36,639 bases of DNA from NCBI RefSeq assembly GCF_003403295.1, contig NZ_QUWV01000164.1, positions 1-36,639 on the forward strand, in the 5' to 3' direction. The number at the start of each line of letters is the position of its first letter. Positions within the stretch are counted from its first letter, which is position 1. The stretch is from Komagataeibacter melaceti (GTDB lineage: Bacteria > Pseudomonadota > Alphaproteobacteria > Acetobacterales > Acetobacteraceae). Position numbers and translations under genes: made by a program. The notes under the pieces were generated by a model. It was not told the DNA's origin, did no database searches, and worked only from the letters and a program-made list of their open reading frames with translations. Of this stretch, positions 30,819-36,639 are shown piece after piece.

Positions 30819-31372
30819 GCGCCCTCCACCACTGACCAGTAACCGCCAACAAAGCGGATTTTCCCGGCCTTGCGGAGCTTCTGAAACAAGCGGTCAATGA
30901 AGCGGTGCGCAACCGCGCGGGACACGTCTTCCTTGATGGCCTTCACTTCCATTTCGTGCGCCGTAAACGGCTCCTTTTGGCGCAAGATGTAGTCTGCGAA
31001 CCATTCAACGATTTCAGGGTCAATCTTCTGACCTTCAACAATCATTGCCTCAAACCCCGCATATTCGTCCGCACAGAGCCCTTTCCATCGTCCACGGTCA
31101 TCTCCCTCGGAAACACTTACACCGCACTCAGCGCCAATCCCTGACGCGGAAACGGGCATGTTATCCACGATAGCGCGCCCACCTTCCCCGATATCGTAAC
31201 CGGCCCGCATCTGGCACGCCGCAGCAGCGACGGCCCAGTTCCGAGGCGAAGCAAGCTGGGCCCGGTAGCCGGCGCTGCAACGGTCGGGCCAGATTTCGTC
31301 GGAAGCATCCATGCGCGATAGTACCGCACCCCGCCGGGGATTGGTACCTTTTTCTGCTTGGTTTTCAGCCAT
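30815..31372 (-). CDS. Hypothetical protein with C-terminal winged-helix-like region
   Basis: 185 residues. The middle has GYRAQLASPRNWAVAAAACQ. The end (EPFTAHEMEVKAIKEDVSRAV, AHRFIDRLFQKLRKAGKIRF, VGGYWSV) looks like a winged-helix domain. It overlaps the preceding gene by 8 nt. Possibly a replication or regulatory accessory; no family named. Confidence 0.6.
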   Translation of the reverse strand: MAENQAEKGTNPRRGAVLSRMDASDEIWPDRCSAGYRAQLASPRNWAVAAAACQMRAGYDIGEGGRAIVDNMPVSASGIGAECGVSVSEGDDRGRWKGLCADEYAGFEAMIVEGQKIDPEIVEWFADYILRQKEPFTAHEMEVKAIKEDVSRAVAHRFIDRLFQKLRKAGKIRFVGGYWSVVEGA

Positions 31373-32159
31373 TTTTCGTATGCTCCAGCAGCGTATCAGC
31401 CGCTTCGGCCGCCACCTTCAGCATGGAAATCCGCTCCAGGGTGAACGCCCGCATGTCGCCGGTCATCTTCGGCAGGTCAGCCTCCAGTGCCCGGATCAGA
31501 TCCCATCCGCGCAAGGTCGTGTCGTTGCCCGGCATGTAATCGCCGAACTGGCGCACACGGGCCTCTTCGGCTTCGCGCTGCGCTTTCCGTTCACGGCGTA
31601 GGGCTTCCATCTGGGCAGCGACTGCCGCGCGCTCGGCTTCCGTTGGTCCCGCGCGCTGCGCTGCGGGCTTCCGGTCGGCAACGGCCAGGATTTCCTTACA
31701 GCCCTCGACCTCACGGGCAATCCGGTCCGCGATAGGACGCAGCAGCGCGTAAAGCTCCGCCGGACGCGGCCAGAACGTGCCGGGCAGACGGCCATTAACC
31801 GCGGGCTGCCGACACCACGCCTGACGCGACGCGACCGACCAGACGCCAGCGGGCAGTTCGCCGCAAACCTCCATGATCGCCTCGACCGATGCCCGGATGT
31901 CACCCTCATCGCTCGGGGGATTGGCAACCATCCCGGCCAGCTTCTTCAGCCACGCCATGACGATCTGGGGCGATGCCGGGCACATGGCGGCCCGCGCCTG
32001 CTCGAGCTGCAAGCGTGCCTGGCTGGCCAGTGCCGGTGAGACGTTACAGGGCAGGATCGCCATACCCTCGCGCCGTGCGTCGATCAGCGCAGCGATGGCG
32101 GGAGCAGCCGGGCGGTATTCCGTGACAATGCTCGGCCGGGCTTTGGTGACGTGGTTCAT
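31365..32159 (-). CDS. Hypothetical early protein next to the replication initiator
   Basis: 264 residues from ATG 32159 (GGAG 8 nt upstream). It has ASQARLQLEQARAAMCPASP, a compact part with AWLKKLAGMVANPPSDEGDI, RASVEAIMEVCGELPAGVWS, and a long charged helix near residues 175-215 (AAVAAQMEALRRERKAQREA). The size, the N-terminal helix and the position behind an O-like protein suggest a replication partner, but it is not a DnaC/P-type ATPase since no Walker motif is visible. Confidence 0.6.
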   Translation of the reverse strand: MNHVTKARPSIVTEYRPAAPAIAALIDARREGMAILPCNVSPALASQARLQLEQARAAMCPASPQIVMAWLKKLAGMVANPPSDEGDIRASVEAIMEVCGELPAGVWSVASRQAWCRQPAVNGRLPGTFWPRPAELYALLRPIADRIAREVEGCKEILAVADRKPAAQRAGPTEAERAAVAAQMEALRRERKAQREAEEARVRQFGDYMPGNDTTLRGWDLIRALEADLPKMTGDMRAFTLERISMLKVAAEAADTLLEHTKNG

Positions 32160-32161
32160 GG

Positions 32162-33073
32162 TCAAACTCCGGGGCAATCGGGGATGGCGTCCCAGATGGC
32201 GGGACGGCCCTGGTTGCGCTGGGGGATGCGATGCGGATTGGCATGTTTGCGGGCAGCGGCCGATGCTTCGGGATCACCGGCCCAGCCCATCGCGTTGAGC
32301 CATGAGGCTGGATACGGGACCAGATCGAAGCCAAAGTCGGATTTTCGTTCCGGCCATACCGCGACGTGCCGTGCCAGCCCGAGCATGATTTCCGCCTGGG
32401 GGGTTTTGGTCCGGGCCTTGGTGTGCGCCTTCATGGCCGCGCCCTTGTCCACCTTGCGGGGATAGGCTTCCCAGAACTCATCGAACTCGGCAGAGCGCGG
32501 CCCTTTCGCCTCAGCGCTTGGCGATGAGGAAGAGCCCGAACGAAGTGAGGGTGATATATTACCTTCCTCCCTTCCTCCCTTCCTCCCTTCTGAAATCGAT
32601 TTTCCGGACTGGTTCGGAACCGGTTCGGAACCGGTTGCGTCTTTGGGAGGAACTGAAGGGACTTTATCTTCCGTTTCTACCTTGTCCTGTTCGGAACTGA
32701 CCTTTGCTTCATCATCGGTTTTGATGTGCGTGGTGTGGGCATACTTCCGCACCTGTTCCGGCATGGGGCAGAACCGGGATGGCTTCTTGGGTTTCTGCCA
32801 TTTTCCGAAGTTCCGGACCGCGCCATAGCTGCGGCCATCATGTTCGTAGCGTGTGATGGCATCCGCTCCAGCCAACTCATCCAGCAGGGCAGACACGTCC
32901 ACTGCGTCGGCCGGGAATATCCGCATCTTGAGGGTCAGTGGCTTCCATTCGAAGCCGCCGCCATCATCTGCATGGTTCCAGATGCCGATCAGCAGGACGC
33001 GCGCGGCCATCGAGAGCGTGGCAAACCCCTCATCCGTGTAGATGCCGGGGTGAATGCTTCTGATGCGGGCCAT
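32162..33073 (-). CDS. O-like phage replication initiator
   Basis: 303 residues. The N-terminal 110 residues form a winged-helix domain (FATLSMAARVLLIGIWNHAD, RIFPADAVDVSALLDELAGA). The Ser/Gly/Pro-rich linker (about 120-190) is followed by EFDEFWEAYPRKVDKGAAMK and DLVPYPASWLNAMGWAGDP, the C-terminal module common in O-like and DnaD-like phage replication proteins. The linker DNA carries iteron-like repeats. It is directly followed by a possible partner gene. Confidence 0.75.
   Translation of the reverse strand: MARIRSIHPGIYTDEGFATLSMAARVLLIGIWNHADDGGGFEWKPLTLKMRIFPADAVDVSALLDELAGADAITRYEHDGRSYGAVRNFGKWQKPKKPSRFCPMPEQVRKYAHTTHIKTDDEAKVSSEQDKVETEDKVPSVPPKDATGSEPVPNQSGKSISEGRKGGREEGNISPSLRSGSSSSPSAEAKGPRSAEFDEFWEAYPRKVDKGAAMKAHTKARTKTPQAEIMLGLARHVAVWPERKSDFGFDLVPYPASWLNAMGWAGDPEASAAARKHANPHRIPQRNQGRPAIWDAIPDCPGV
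32560..32697. repeat. Iteron-like repeats in the replication gene: candidate origin
   Basis: GTTCGGAAC occurs at 32612, 32624 and 32689. The first two lie in tandem 12-bp units (ggttcggaaccg). Just left of them is a strongly strand-biased tract of repeated cttcctcc units (about 32564-32590). Lambda-type origins lie inside the O gene linker and consist of initiator iterons next to an easily melted tract, so this is a candidate ori. Confidence 0.5.
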
Positions 33074-33432
33074 TATGCCATAACCTTTCCCGCCACAGGC
33101 ACGCCATTCTCACGCAGGAACTCCAGCACCTGATCCAGTGACTGGCAGACGCCGACTTTGAACCCGGCGGCACGCAGGCGCGCATGGAGCGCCCGCTGTT
33201 CGCGCGAGACGGTGCCCTTTGAGGCTTTCAATTCGATGTAGAGAACGCGGCCGCGATAATGAACGGCCATGTCAGGGATGCCAGGGATGCAACCACGAGC
33301 CTTCCGGCGTGCACCTTCACGCGCACCGTTGCGCCGGTTCTCAGAACTCCATGGCACCGCATCGTCAGGCAGCAGCATGGTCAGCGTGCGCCAGACGAAC
33401 GTATGAAGAGCGTCTTCTTCGTGCTGGGCCAT
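33073..33432 (-). CDS. VRR-NUC domain nuclease
   Basis: 119 residues from ATG 33432; the longer frame overlaps the next gene. It has EEDALHTFVWRTLTMLLPDD, then GCIPGIPDMAVHYRGRVLYI and ELKASKGTVSREQRALHARL. The G-I-P-D-x-n-E-L-K pattern is the catalytic core of the VRR-NUC branch of PD-(D/E)XK nucleases. Phage copies often act in recombination or replication-fork processing. TGATG-type coupling to the replication initiator. Confidence 0.85.
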   Translation of the reverse strand: MAQHEEDALHTFVWRTLTMLLPDDAVPWSSENRRNGAREGARRKARGCIPGIPDMAVHYRGRVLYIELKASKGTVSREQRALHARLRAAGFKVGVCQSLDQVLEFLRENGVPVAGKVMA

Positions 33433-33433
33433 A

Positions 33434-33799
33434 TCACGCCACCATCCATGACGGCGGCATAGGAATAACCTCGGCATGGGGGCGCCAGATATGCAGGCAA
33501 TAGGGGTGAACAGAAATATGATCTGACACTGGCACATGAAGCTGCATGCATGTCTCATTGTCGGCAAAGAACAGCCTCTTCACCAATTCCATTTCGGGCC
33601 AGTTCGGACACCGGGAGGATCGAGAAACACTCACATGGTCCCAGCCATCACCGACCGATGCGATGACTTTCATTTTCTGCTGGTCTGTTGGAGACGGAAC
33701 CATGAAAAAACCGCACGTGCTGTCGCCCGATGAACCAAATCGAGCCACGATTTCAGGTGAAGTGATGCGATATTGGTTGACTTCGTAAAGATTTCTCAT
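33434..33799 (-). CDS. DUF7694-like phage protein
   Basis: 121 residues from MRNLYEVNQY at 33799. It has KVIASVGDGWDHVSVSRSSR, CPNWPEMELVKRLFFADNET and CMQLHVPVSDHISVHPYCLH followed by IWRP. The GWDHVSVS-x-CP-W-EM-x-K-LFF-x-MQLH-x-HPYCLHIWRP signature matches a widespread small phage family of unknown function. Several His and Cys residues may bind metal. It ends 1 bp before the nuclease gene. Confidence 0.75.
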   Translation of the reverse strand: MRNLYEVNQYRITSPEIVARFGSSGDSTCGFFMVPSPTDQQKMKVIASVGDGWDHVSVSRSSRCPNWPEMELVKRLFFADNETCMQLHVPVSDHISVHPYCLHIWRPHAEVIPMPPSWMVA

Positions 33800-33801
33800 C
33801 G

Positions 33802-34071
33802 TCACATCCCCAAAGCGCGGCGGTAGATGTCGAGCAGGTTTTCCTGCTCCTCGACCTCGGCCGGCTCCTGCTTGCGCAGACGGATGATCTGGCGGATCAC
33901 CTTGACATCGAAACCCGCGCTCTTGGCCTCGGTCATGATGTCCTTGATGTCTCCGGACAGGGCCTTGCGTTCTTCCTCCAGGCGCTCGGTGCGCTCGATG
34001 ATGGAGCGCAGGCAATCCGCCGCGATGCCGCCGGTGTTGGCTTCGTTGTGATCGTTGGGGAAGTCAGGCAT
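33802..34071 (-). CDS. GapR/DUF2312-like DNA-binding protein
   Basis: 89 residues. LRSIIERTERLEEERKALSG, DIKDIMTEAKSAGFDVKVIR and IRLRKQEPAEVEEQENLLDI correspond over nearly the whole length to DUF2312, whose Caulobacter member GapR clamps overtwisted AT-rich DNA. Phage copies are known and may help replication or topology of phage DNA. The start overlaps the HTH gene by 8 nt. Confidence 0.88.
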   Translation of the reverse strand: MPDFPNDHNEANTGGIAADCLRSIIERTERLEEERKALSGDIKDIMTEAKSAGFDVKVIRQIIRLRKQEPAEVEEQENLLDIYRRALGM

Positions 34072-34294
34072 GGTTCTGTCCCTTCATGGGAATGCAAACG
34101 GTCCGAGTTACGTAACCCAGCGCATTGACGATGCTTTCCGACACCTCGCGGCGTTCGTTCAGCGTTTCGGATACAACCGACTGGGGGATGCCGGTCCGCC
34201 GTGCCCACGCATTCTGTCCGCCGGCCATTTCGACAGCATCGGCAAGTATTGATCGCATTGATGCGATAGGTCGGCCGGTAATGTTCTGGGTCAT
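34064..34294 (-). CDS. YdaS/Cro-like helix-turn-helix protein
   Basis: 76 residues. QNAWARRTGIPQSVVSETLN followed by RREVSESIVNALGYVTRTVC is a lambda-repressor-type helix-turn-helix of the YdaS/Cro group. It lies within the early operon rather than at a divergent switch, so it may be a CII-like or accessory regulator. Start overlaps the upstream stop (ATGA). Confidence 0.7.
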   Translation of the reverse strand: MTQNITGRPIASMRSILADAVEMAGGQNAWARRTGIPQSVVSETLNERREVSESIVNALGYVTRTVCIPMKGQNHA

Positions 34295-34467
34295 TCTCCG
34301 GCCTCCCGCTTCAATTCATCTGCCCGCCGCTCAAGCCAGTCAGCCCGCTCGCTCAGGTATTCAGCCCAGCGCCGCAGGGAGATTGCGCGGCGGAGTGCGC
34401 GACTGGCGCGCCATCGGGTAATGGCTGCGCGCCGCAGGAGGATGTATCTCCCCATTCGTTTTCCCAT
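34291..34467 (-). CDS. Small basic protein
   Basis: About 58 residues from ATG 34467, or 54 from the next ATG. Very Arg-rich (RYILLRRAAITRWRASRALR) and ending LERRADELKREAGE. The ATGA junction with the HTH gene supports translation. It overlaps the upstream gene in another frame by over 100 bp, which lowers confidence. Confidence 0.45.
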   Translation of the reverse strand: MGKRMGRYILLRRAAITRWRASRALRRAISLRRWAEYLSERADWLERRADELKREAGE

Positions 34468-34745
34468 TCTTGACTGAGGGCGCGGTAGATGGCGGCCTGA
34501 TGTTCTGCCTGCCGTTCTGCGCGCTCCATGTGTTTGCGGTATGATTTCTGGACAGCCAGGAACACATGCGCCGGTATGACGTGCCATTCCCCGTACCAGA
34601 GCCGCTTGACCTGCCCGGCTGTCAGACCGGTATGCAGGGACAGGCGGCTGAAAACTTCTTTCAGGCCAACGCGGGCGCCGAATGTTCCGGCGATCGCGTG
34701 AAGGCTCGCCTGAACGTTGCTCGCGATTGCTTCAGGCGTGTTCAT
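34353..34745 (-). CDS. Hypothetical early protein with HTH-like segment
   Basis: 130 residues from MNTPEAIASNVQASLHAIAG. It has LKEVFSRLSLHTGLTAGQVK and RLWYGEWHVIPAHVFLAVQK, a helix-turn-helix-like region, and a charged helix RKHMERAERQAEHQAAIYRA. No named family. The frame upstream to 34793 has no supported start. Confidence 0.6.
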   Translation of the reverse strand: MNTPEAIASNVQASLHAIAGTFGARVGLKEVFSRLSLHTGLTAGQVKRLWYGEWHVIPAHVFLAVQKSYRKHMERAERQAEHQAAIYRALSQEWENEWGDTSSCGAQPLPDGAPVAHSAAQSPCGAGLNT

Positions 34746-35025
34746 TTCCACCCTTTCTGCTCTCACGGAAAACTTTTCTCTCTGTGCGGACAATTACTTC
34801 TCCATCTTCCGAACAGCGATGAACGGAACTGGAGAAACACTTGTTGGAGGAGCCCCACGCATACGACACGAAGGTACGGTCAATTCCACTGACTGAACCC
34901 ACGATCGCGCAGTCACTCCGTATGCTGGCCAGGTGCTGGGCCACGCTGCACCCGAGCGCCACCATCGAGGAACGGCAATTCCTCGCGGCGCTCGTGGCTA
35001 CGGAGTTGGCGGGGCGGTGAAGCAT
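34732..35025 (-). CDS. Hypothetical protein coupled to SSB
   Basis: 97 residues starting at an ATG that shares bases with the SSB stop (TGATG), which favours real translation. It has IVGSVSGIDRTFVSYAWGSS followed by VHRCSEDGEVIVRTERKVF. The opposite strand carries an equally protein-like 59-codon frame (TTG 34841 to 35020), so the assignment is uncertain. Confidence 0.42.
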   Translation of the reverse strand: MLHRPANSVATSAARNCRSSMVALGCSVAQHLASIRSDCAIVGSVSGIDRTFVSYAWGSSNKCFSSSVHRCSEDGEVIVRTERKVFRESRKGGNEHA

Positions 35026-35495
35026 CAGAACGGGATTTCATCATCCAGATTGTCACCGGACGGCGCATCCCAGCCGCCAGAACGCTGCTGGCTGTTCCGC
35101 TGGCGCGGTTGGGACTGCTGAGGTGATGAACCACCATCACCGCCGCGTTCGCCACACAGCACCAGGTCGCCACCGAACCGCTTGATCACGACTTCGGTCG
35201 TGTAGCGATCCTGCCCGCTCTGGTCGGTCCACTTGCGGGTTTGGTTCTGGCCTACAACCTGAACCTTCGATCCCTTTCGGACAAACCGCTCGATCACGCT
35301 GGTCACGCCCTCATTCCAGCATACGACGCGGTGCCATTCGGTCTTTTCGCGCTGCTCGCCGGACTGCTTGTCCTTCCACGTTTCGGACGTGGCAAGCGTG
35401 AAGCTGGCAACCTTCTGGCCGCCCTGCGTAGTCCGGATTTCCGGGTCTTTGCCCACATTCCCGAGGATGATTGTCTGTGAGAAATGACCGGCCAT
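35025..35495 (-). CDS. ssb: Single-stranded DNA-binding protein
   Basis: 156 residues from ATG 35495 (TGATG overlap with the S4-like gene). The OB fold reads SQTIILGNVGKDPEIRTTQG, GQKVASFTLATSETWKDKQS and TEWHRVVCWNEGVTSVIERF. The Gln/Gly/Ser-rich linker ends in the acidic tip DNLDDEIPF, which recruits replication partners in bacterial SSBs. Full length. It serves phage replication and recombination with the nearby initiator and nuclease. Confidence 0.95.
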   Translation of the reverse strand: MAGHFSQTIILGNVGKDPEIRTTQGGQKVASFTLATSETWKDKQSGEQREKTEWHRVVCWNEGVTSVIERFVRKGSKVQVVGQNQTRKWTDQSGQDRYTTEVVIKRFGGDLVLCGERGGDGGSSPQQSQPRQRNSQQRSGGWDAPSGDNLDDEIPF

Positions 35496-35707
35496 CACCG
35501 CACCCCCATAGACTGCCGACTGACCACGCGCTCACCGATCCCGCGCACGCTAACCGTCACGCCGTATCCGACGAATGCGGAACCCTGCGGCAGATCACCA
35601 TCAATCCGTACCCGTCCGCAGCGGATTAGGGCACGGGCTGTATTTTCCGATTGGGCCAACCCGAGGCGGCACAGGGCGCGCGAGAGGGCGAAGGTTGTGA
35701 AGCTCAT
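35495..35707 (-). CDS. S4-like RNA-binding domain protein
   Basis: 70 residues from ATG 35707 (GAGGAG 8 nt upstream; a GTG at 35713 is too close). ALCRLGLAQSENTARALIRC, GRVRIDGDLPQGSAFVGYGV and TVSVRG follow the S4 alpha-L RNA-binding fold (helix, helix, then G-x-V-x-I/V-D-G and a V-x-G end). An isolated S4 domain in a phage early operon is unusual. ATGA coupling upstream and TGATG coupling to ssb. Confidence 0.6.
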   Translation of the reverse strand: MSFTTFALSRALCRLGLAQSENTARALIRCGRVRIDGDLPQGSAFVGYGVTVSVRGIGERVVSRQSMGVR

Positions 35708-36150
35708 GGGCACATCTCCTCACGAGAGGCATGCACGCGACGGCATAGGTCACACGAACAGCGGGAGGCTACAGTTTCGCTGCCGGAGAGAGTCGCACCC
35801 CTCTCCGGCTTTTCTCCACCCTGTGCAGAGGATGAAGCTTTATGAGTAACGAAACCATGACCCGTGAGGGACTTATCTGGCATGCATCGTGCGTGATCGC
35901 CGTCATGGAGGGGAAGCGTCTCTATGCTGCCCCCGGCAAGTCTCTCGTCGGAGATCGGGAATACGTCCTGACCCTTCTGAAAGATGTCGCCAAGGCAATC
36001 GATACAGACGGAAAAGTCTCCGTCGGTTAATGCCCCGCTGAGGGCCGAGGCCATCTTGAAGGTGGCCTCAAGCTGCTTAGGTCCATTTTCCTGAATGGGC
36101 GTTATATCGACCGCTATTCGGTAGGCGTCGAGGTAAGGGTTTCCGGTCAC
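35704..36150 (-). CDS. Hypothetical early protein
   Basis: 148 residues with ATGA junctions at both ends. The start (DAYRIAVDITPIQENGPKQL, EATFKMASALSGALTDGDFS) looks globular; the last 50 residues are Ser/Glu-rich with CSCDLCRRVHASREEMC, a possible Cys cluster. An opposite-strand frame (35842-36030) is also protein-like, but the coupled junctions favour this one. Confidence 0.5.
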   Translation of the reverse strand: MTGNPYLDAYRIAVDITPIQENGPKQLEATFKMASALSGALTDGDFSVCIDCLGDIFQKGQDVFPISDERLAGGSIETLPLHDGDHARCMPDKSLTGHGFVTHKASSSAQGGEKPERGATLSGSETVASRCSCDLCRRVHASREEMCP

Positions 36151-36542
36151 TGCACCCCCTCCCCTTCAGGCCGCACGACCGTCACGCCTCGGAACAGGTC
36201 CGGGCGGAGTTCTTCGCGGGGGATGCTGAATTTGTTTTCCAATACTTGAAGGTGTCTCTCTGCCTTCTCTTTGCACCAAGACGCTCCGTTCTCATCATTG
36301 GCATCACTGCAACGATCAGATGCTTTCATCCAGTAAGATACTTGGCGCTCATGGTAGAGGCGCGAAAGATTGGGGCCATTTTCTTTTCGTCTTTTGCGTT
36401 CAGCATCCGCCCAGTCCGGGTCATTCCAACGATCTGCTGTCTTTTTCGCAAAGCTTTTCTTCGCCTCAGGAGACCAGATGTTCTGTCGACCTCCCCGATT
36501 TTTTGACAGCTTATGTGGGACTTCAAACAAAAGAAGACCCAT
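36147..36542 (-). CDS. Hypothetical protein, 5' end probably cut by an insertion sequence
   Basis: 131 residues from ATG 36542. NIWSPEAKKSFAKKTADRWN followed by DPDWADAERKRRKENG resembles the small DNA-binding motifs found beside homing endonucleases. Further codons up to 36596 lie in sequence that appears to belong to an IS end, and the ATG has no clear RBS, so the original start may be missing. Confidence 0.45.
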   Translation of the reverse strand: MGLLLFEVPHKLSKNRGGRQNIWSPEAKKSFAKKTADRWNDPDWADAERKRRKENGPNLSRLYHERQVSYWMKASDRCSDANDENGASWCKEKAERHLQVLENKFSIPREELRPDLFRGVTVVRPEGEGVQ

Positions 36543-36549
36543 ATCGCCG

Positions 36550-36639
36550 TTTAGCAGCCTGTCGGGTTGGGGTACCCTTTGAAGTGGCGAGGGCATAGTA
36601 TGCTGGGATGAGCCGTTTCATCCCGTTTGACCGATCCCA
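36550..36639 (+). mobile_element. Left end of an IS1182-like insertion sequence (partial)
   Basis: A rightward ATG at 36608 begins MSRFIPFDRS and runs off the edge. That opening resembles transposases of the IS1182 type, which often begin M-x-RFI-x-x-DR-Q. The 55 bases before it (from about 36553, agcctgtcgggttggggtac) would contain the left inverted repeat. The boundary and the family are inferred from ten codons only. Confidence 0.4.

Noticed and set aside
34841-35020. 59-codon plus-strand frame starting at TTG
   Set aside because: Plausible residues (LTEPTIAQSLRMLARCWATL), but it needs a TTG start and opposes all neighbours; the minus frame has TGATG coupling to ssb.
35842-36030. 62-codon plus-strand frame (MSNETMTREGLIWHASCV)
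   Set aside because: Protein-like and with a fair RBS, but the minus-strand gene has coupled junctions on both sides in a continuous operon.
1-36639. tRNA, rRNA or CRISPR array
   Set aside because: No cloverleaf-like sequence with a recognisable T-arm, no rRNA similarity and no regularly spaced short repeats were seen by eye.

Overview
The window is almost entirely a contractile-tailed (myovirus-type) temperate phage or prophage. Its leftward (minus-strand) late operon can be read from terminase to lysis. The base composition is GC-rich by eye. A GapR/DUF2312 homologue and the general gene style point to an alphaproteobacterial host, possibly an acetic acid bacterium; the taxon is inference. 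No integrase or CI-type repressor is present, so the phage probably continues beyond both edges. At the right edge the first codons of an IS1182-like transposase suggest that an insertion sequence has cut into the early region.

Layout from right to left on the minus strand: (1) 30.6-36.5 kb is an early/replication block of tightly coupled genes (ATGA, TGATG and TAATG junctions): small unknowns, an S4-like protein, SSB, a HTH protein, GapR-like DUF2312, a DUF7694-like protein, a VRR-NUC nuclease, an O-like replication initiator with iteron-like repeats in its linker, and helper genes. (2) 30085-30630 is a candidate late regulator. It is followed by a 42-bp element and a terminator-like hairpin, an arrangement like a Q-controlled late promoter. 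(3) 22.3-29.8 kb is the head block: TerS, TerL, portal, scaffold, major capsid and connector proteins. (4) 15-22.3 kb is the tail block: completion protein, sheath, tube, a tail assembly chaperone pair with a textbook -1 slippery site, a gp10-like protein and the tape measure protein. A hicAB toxin-antitoxin pair sits here on the plus strand with its own promoter. (5) 8.65-14.98 kb is an accessory island between the tape measure gene and the remaining tail genes. (6) 0-8.5 kb holds the hub, LysM, gpD, spike, gp25, gpJ, gpI, tail fibre, an Ig-like accessory protein, a holin-like protein and the start of an endolysin-like protein.

The island is the most unusual part. It holds a P22 immI-like module: divergent Arc-like and Mnt-like ribbon-helix-helix genes with a KilA-N antirepressor-like gene downstream of the Arc-like one. 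It also holds two AT-rich cargo genes (a DUF2441-like protein and a membrane-anchored protein), two related secreted proteins in opposite orientation, a zinc-ribbon protein and small unknowns. Two related 34-bp palindromes with 13-8-13 geometry lie at 10271 and 14941. Several island genes have Shine-Dalgarno sequences buried in hairpins. The 42-bp late element is found only upstream of the terminase block and immediately after the island, as if the second copy restarts late transcription downstream of the interruption.
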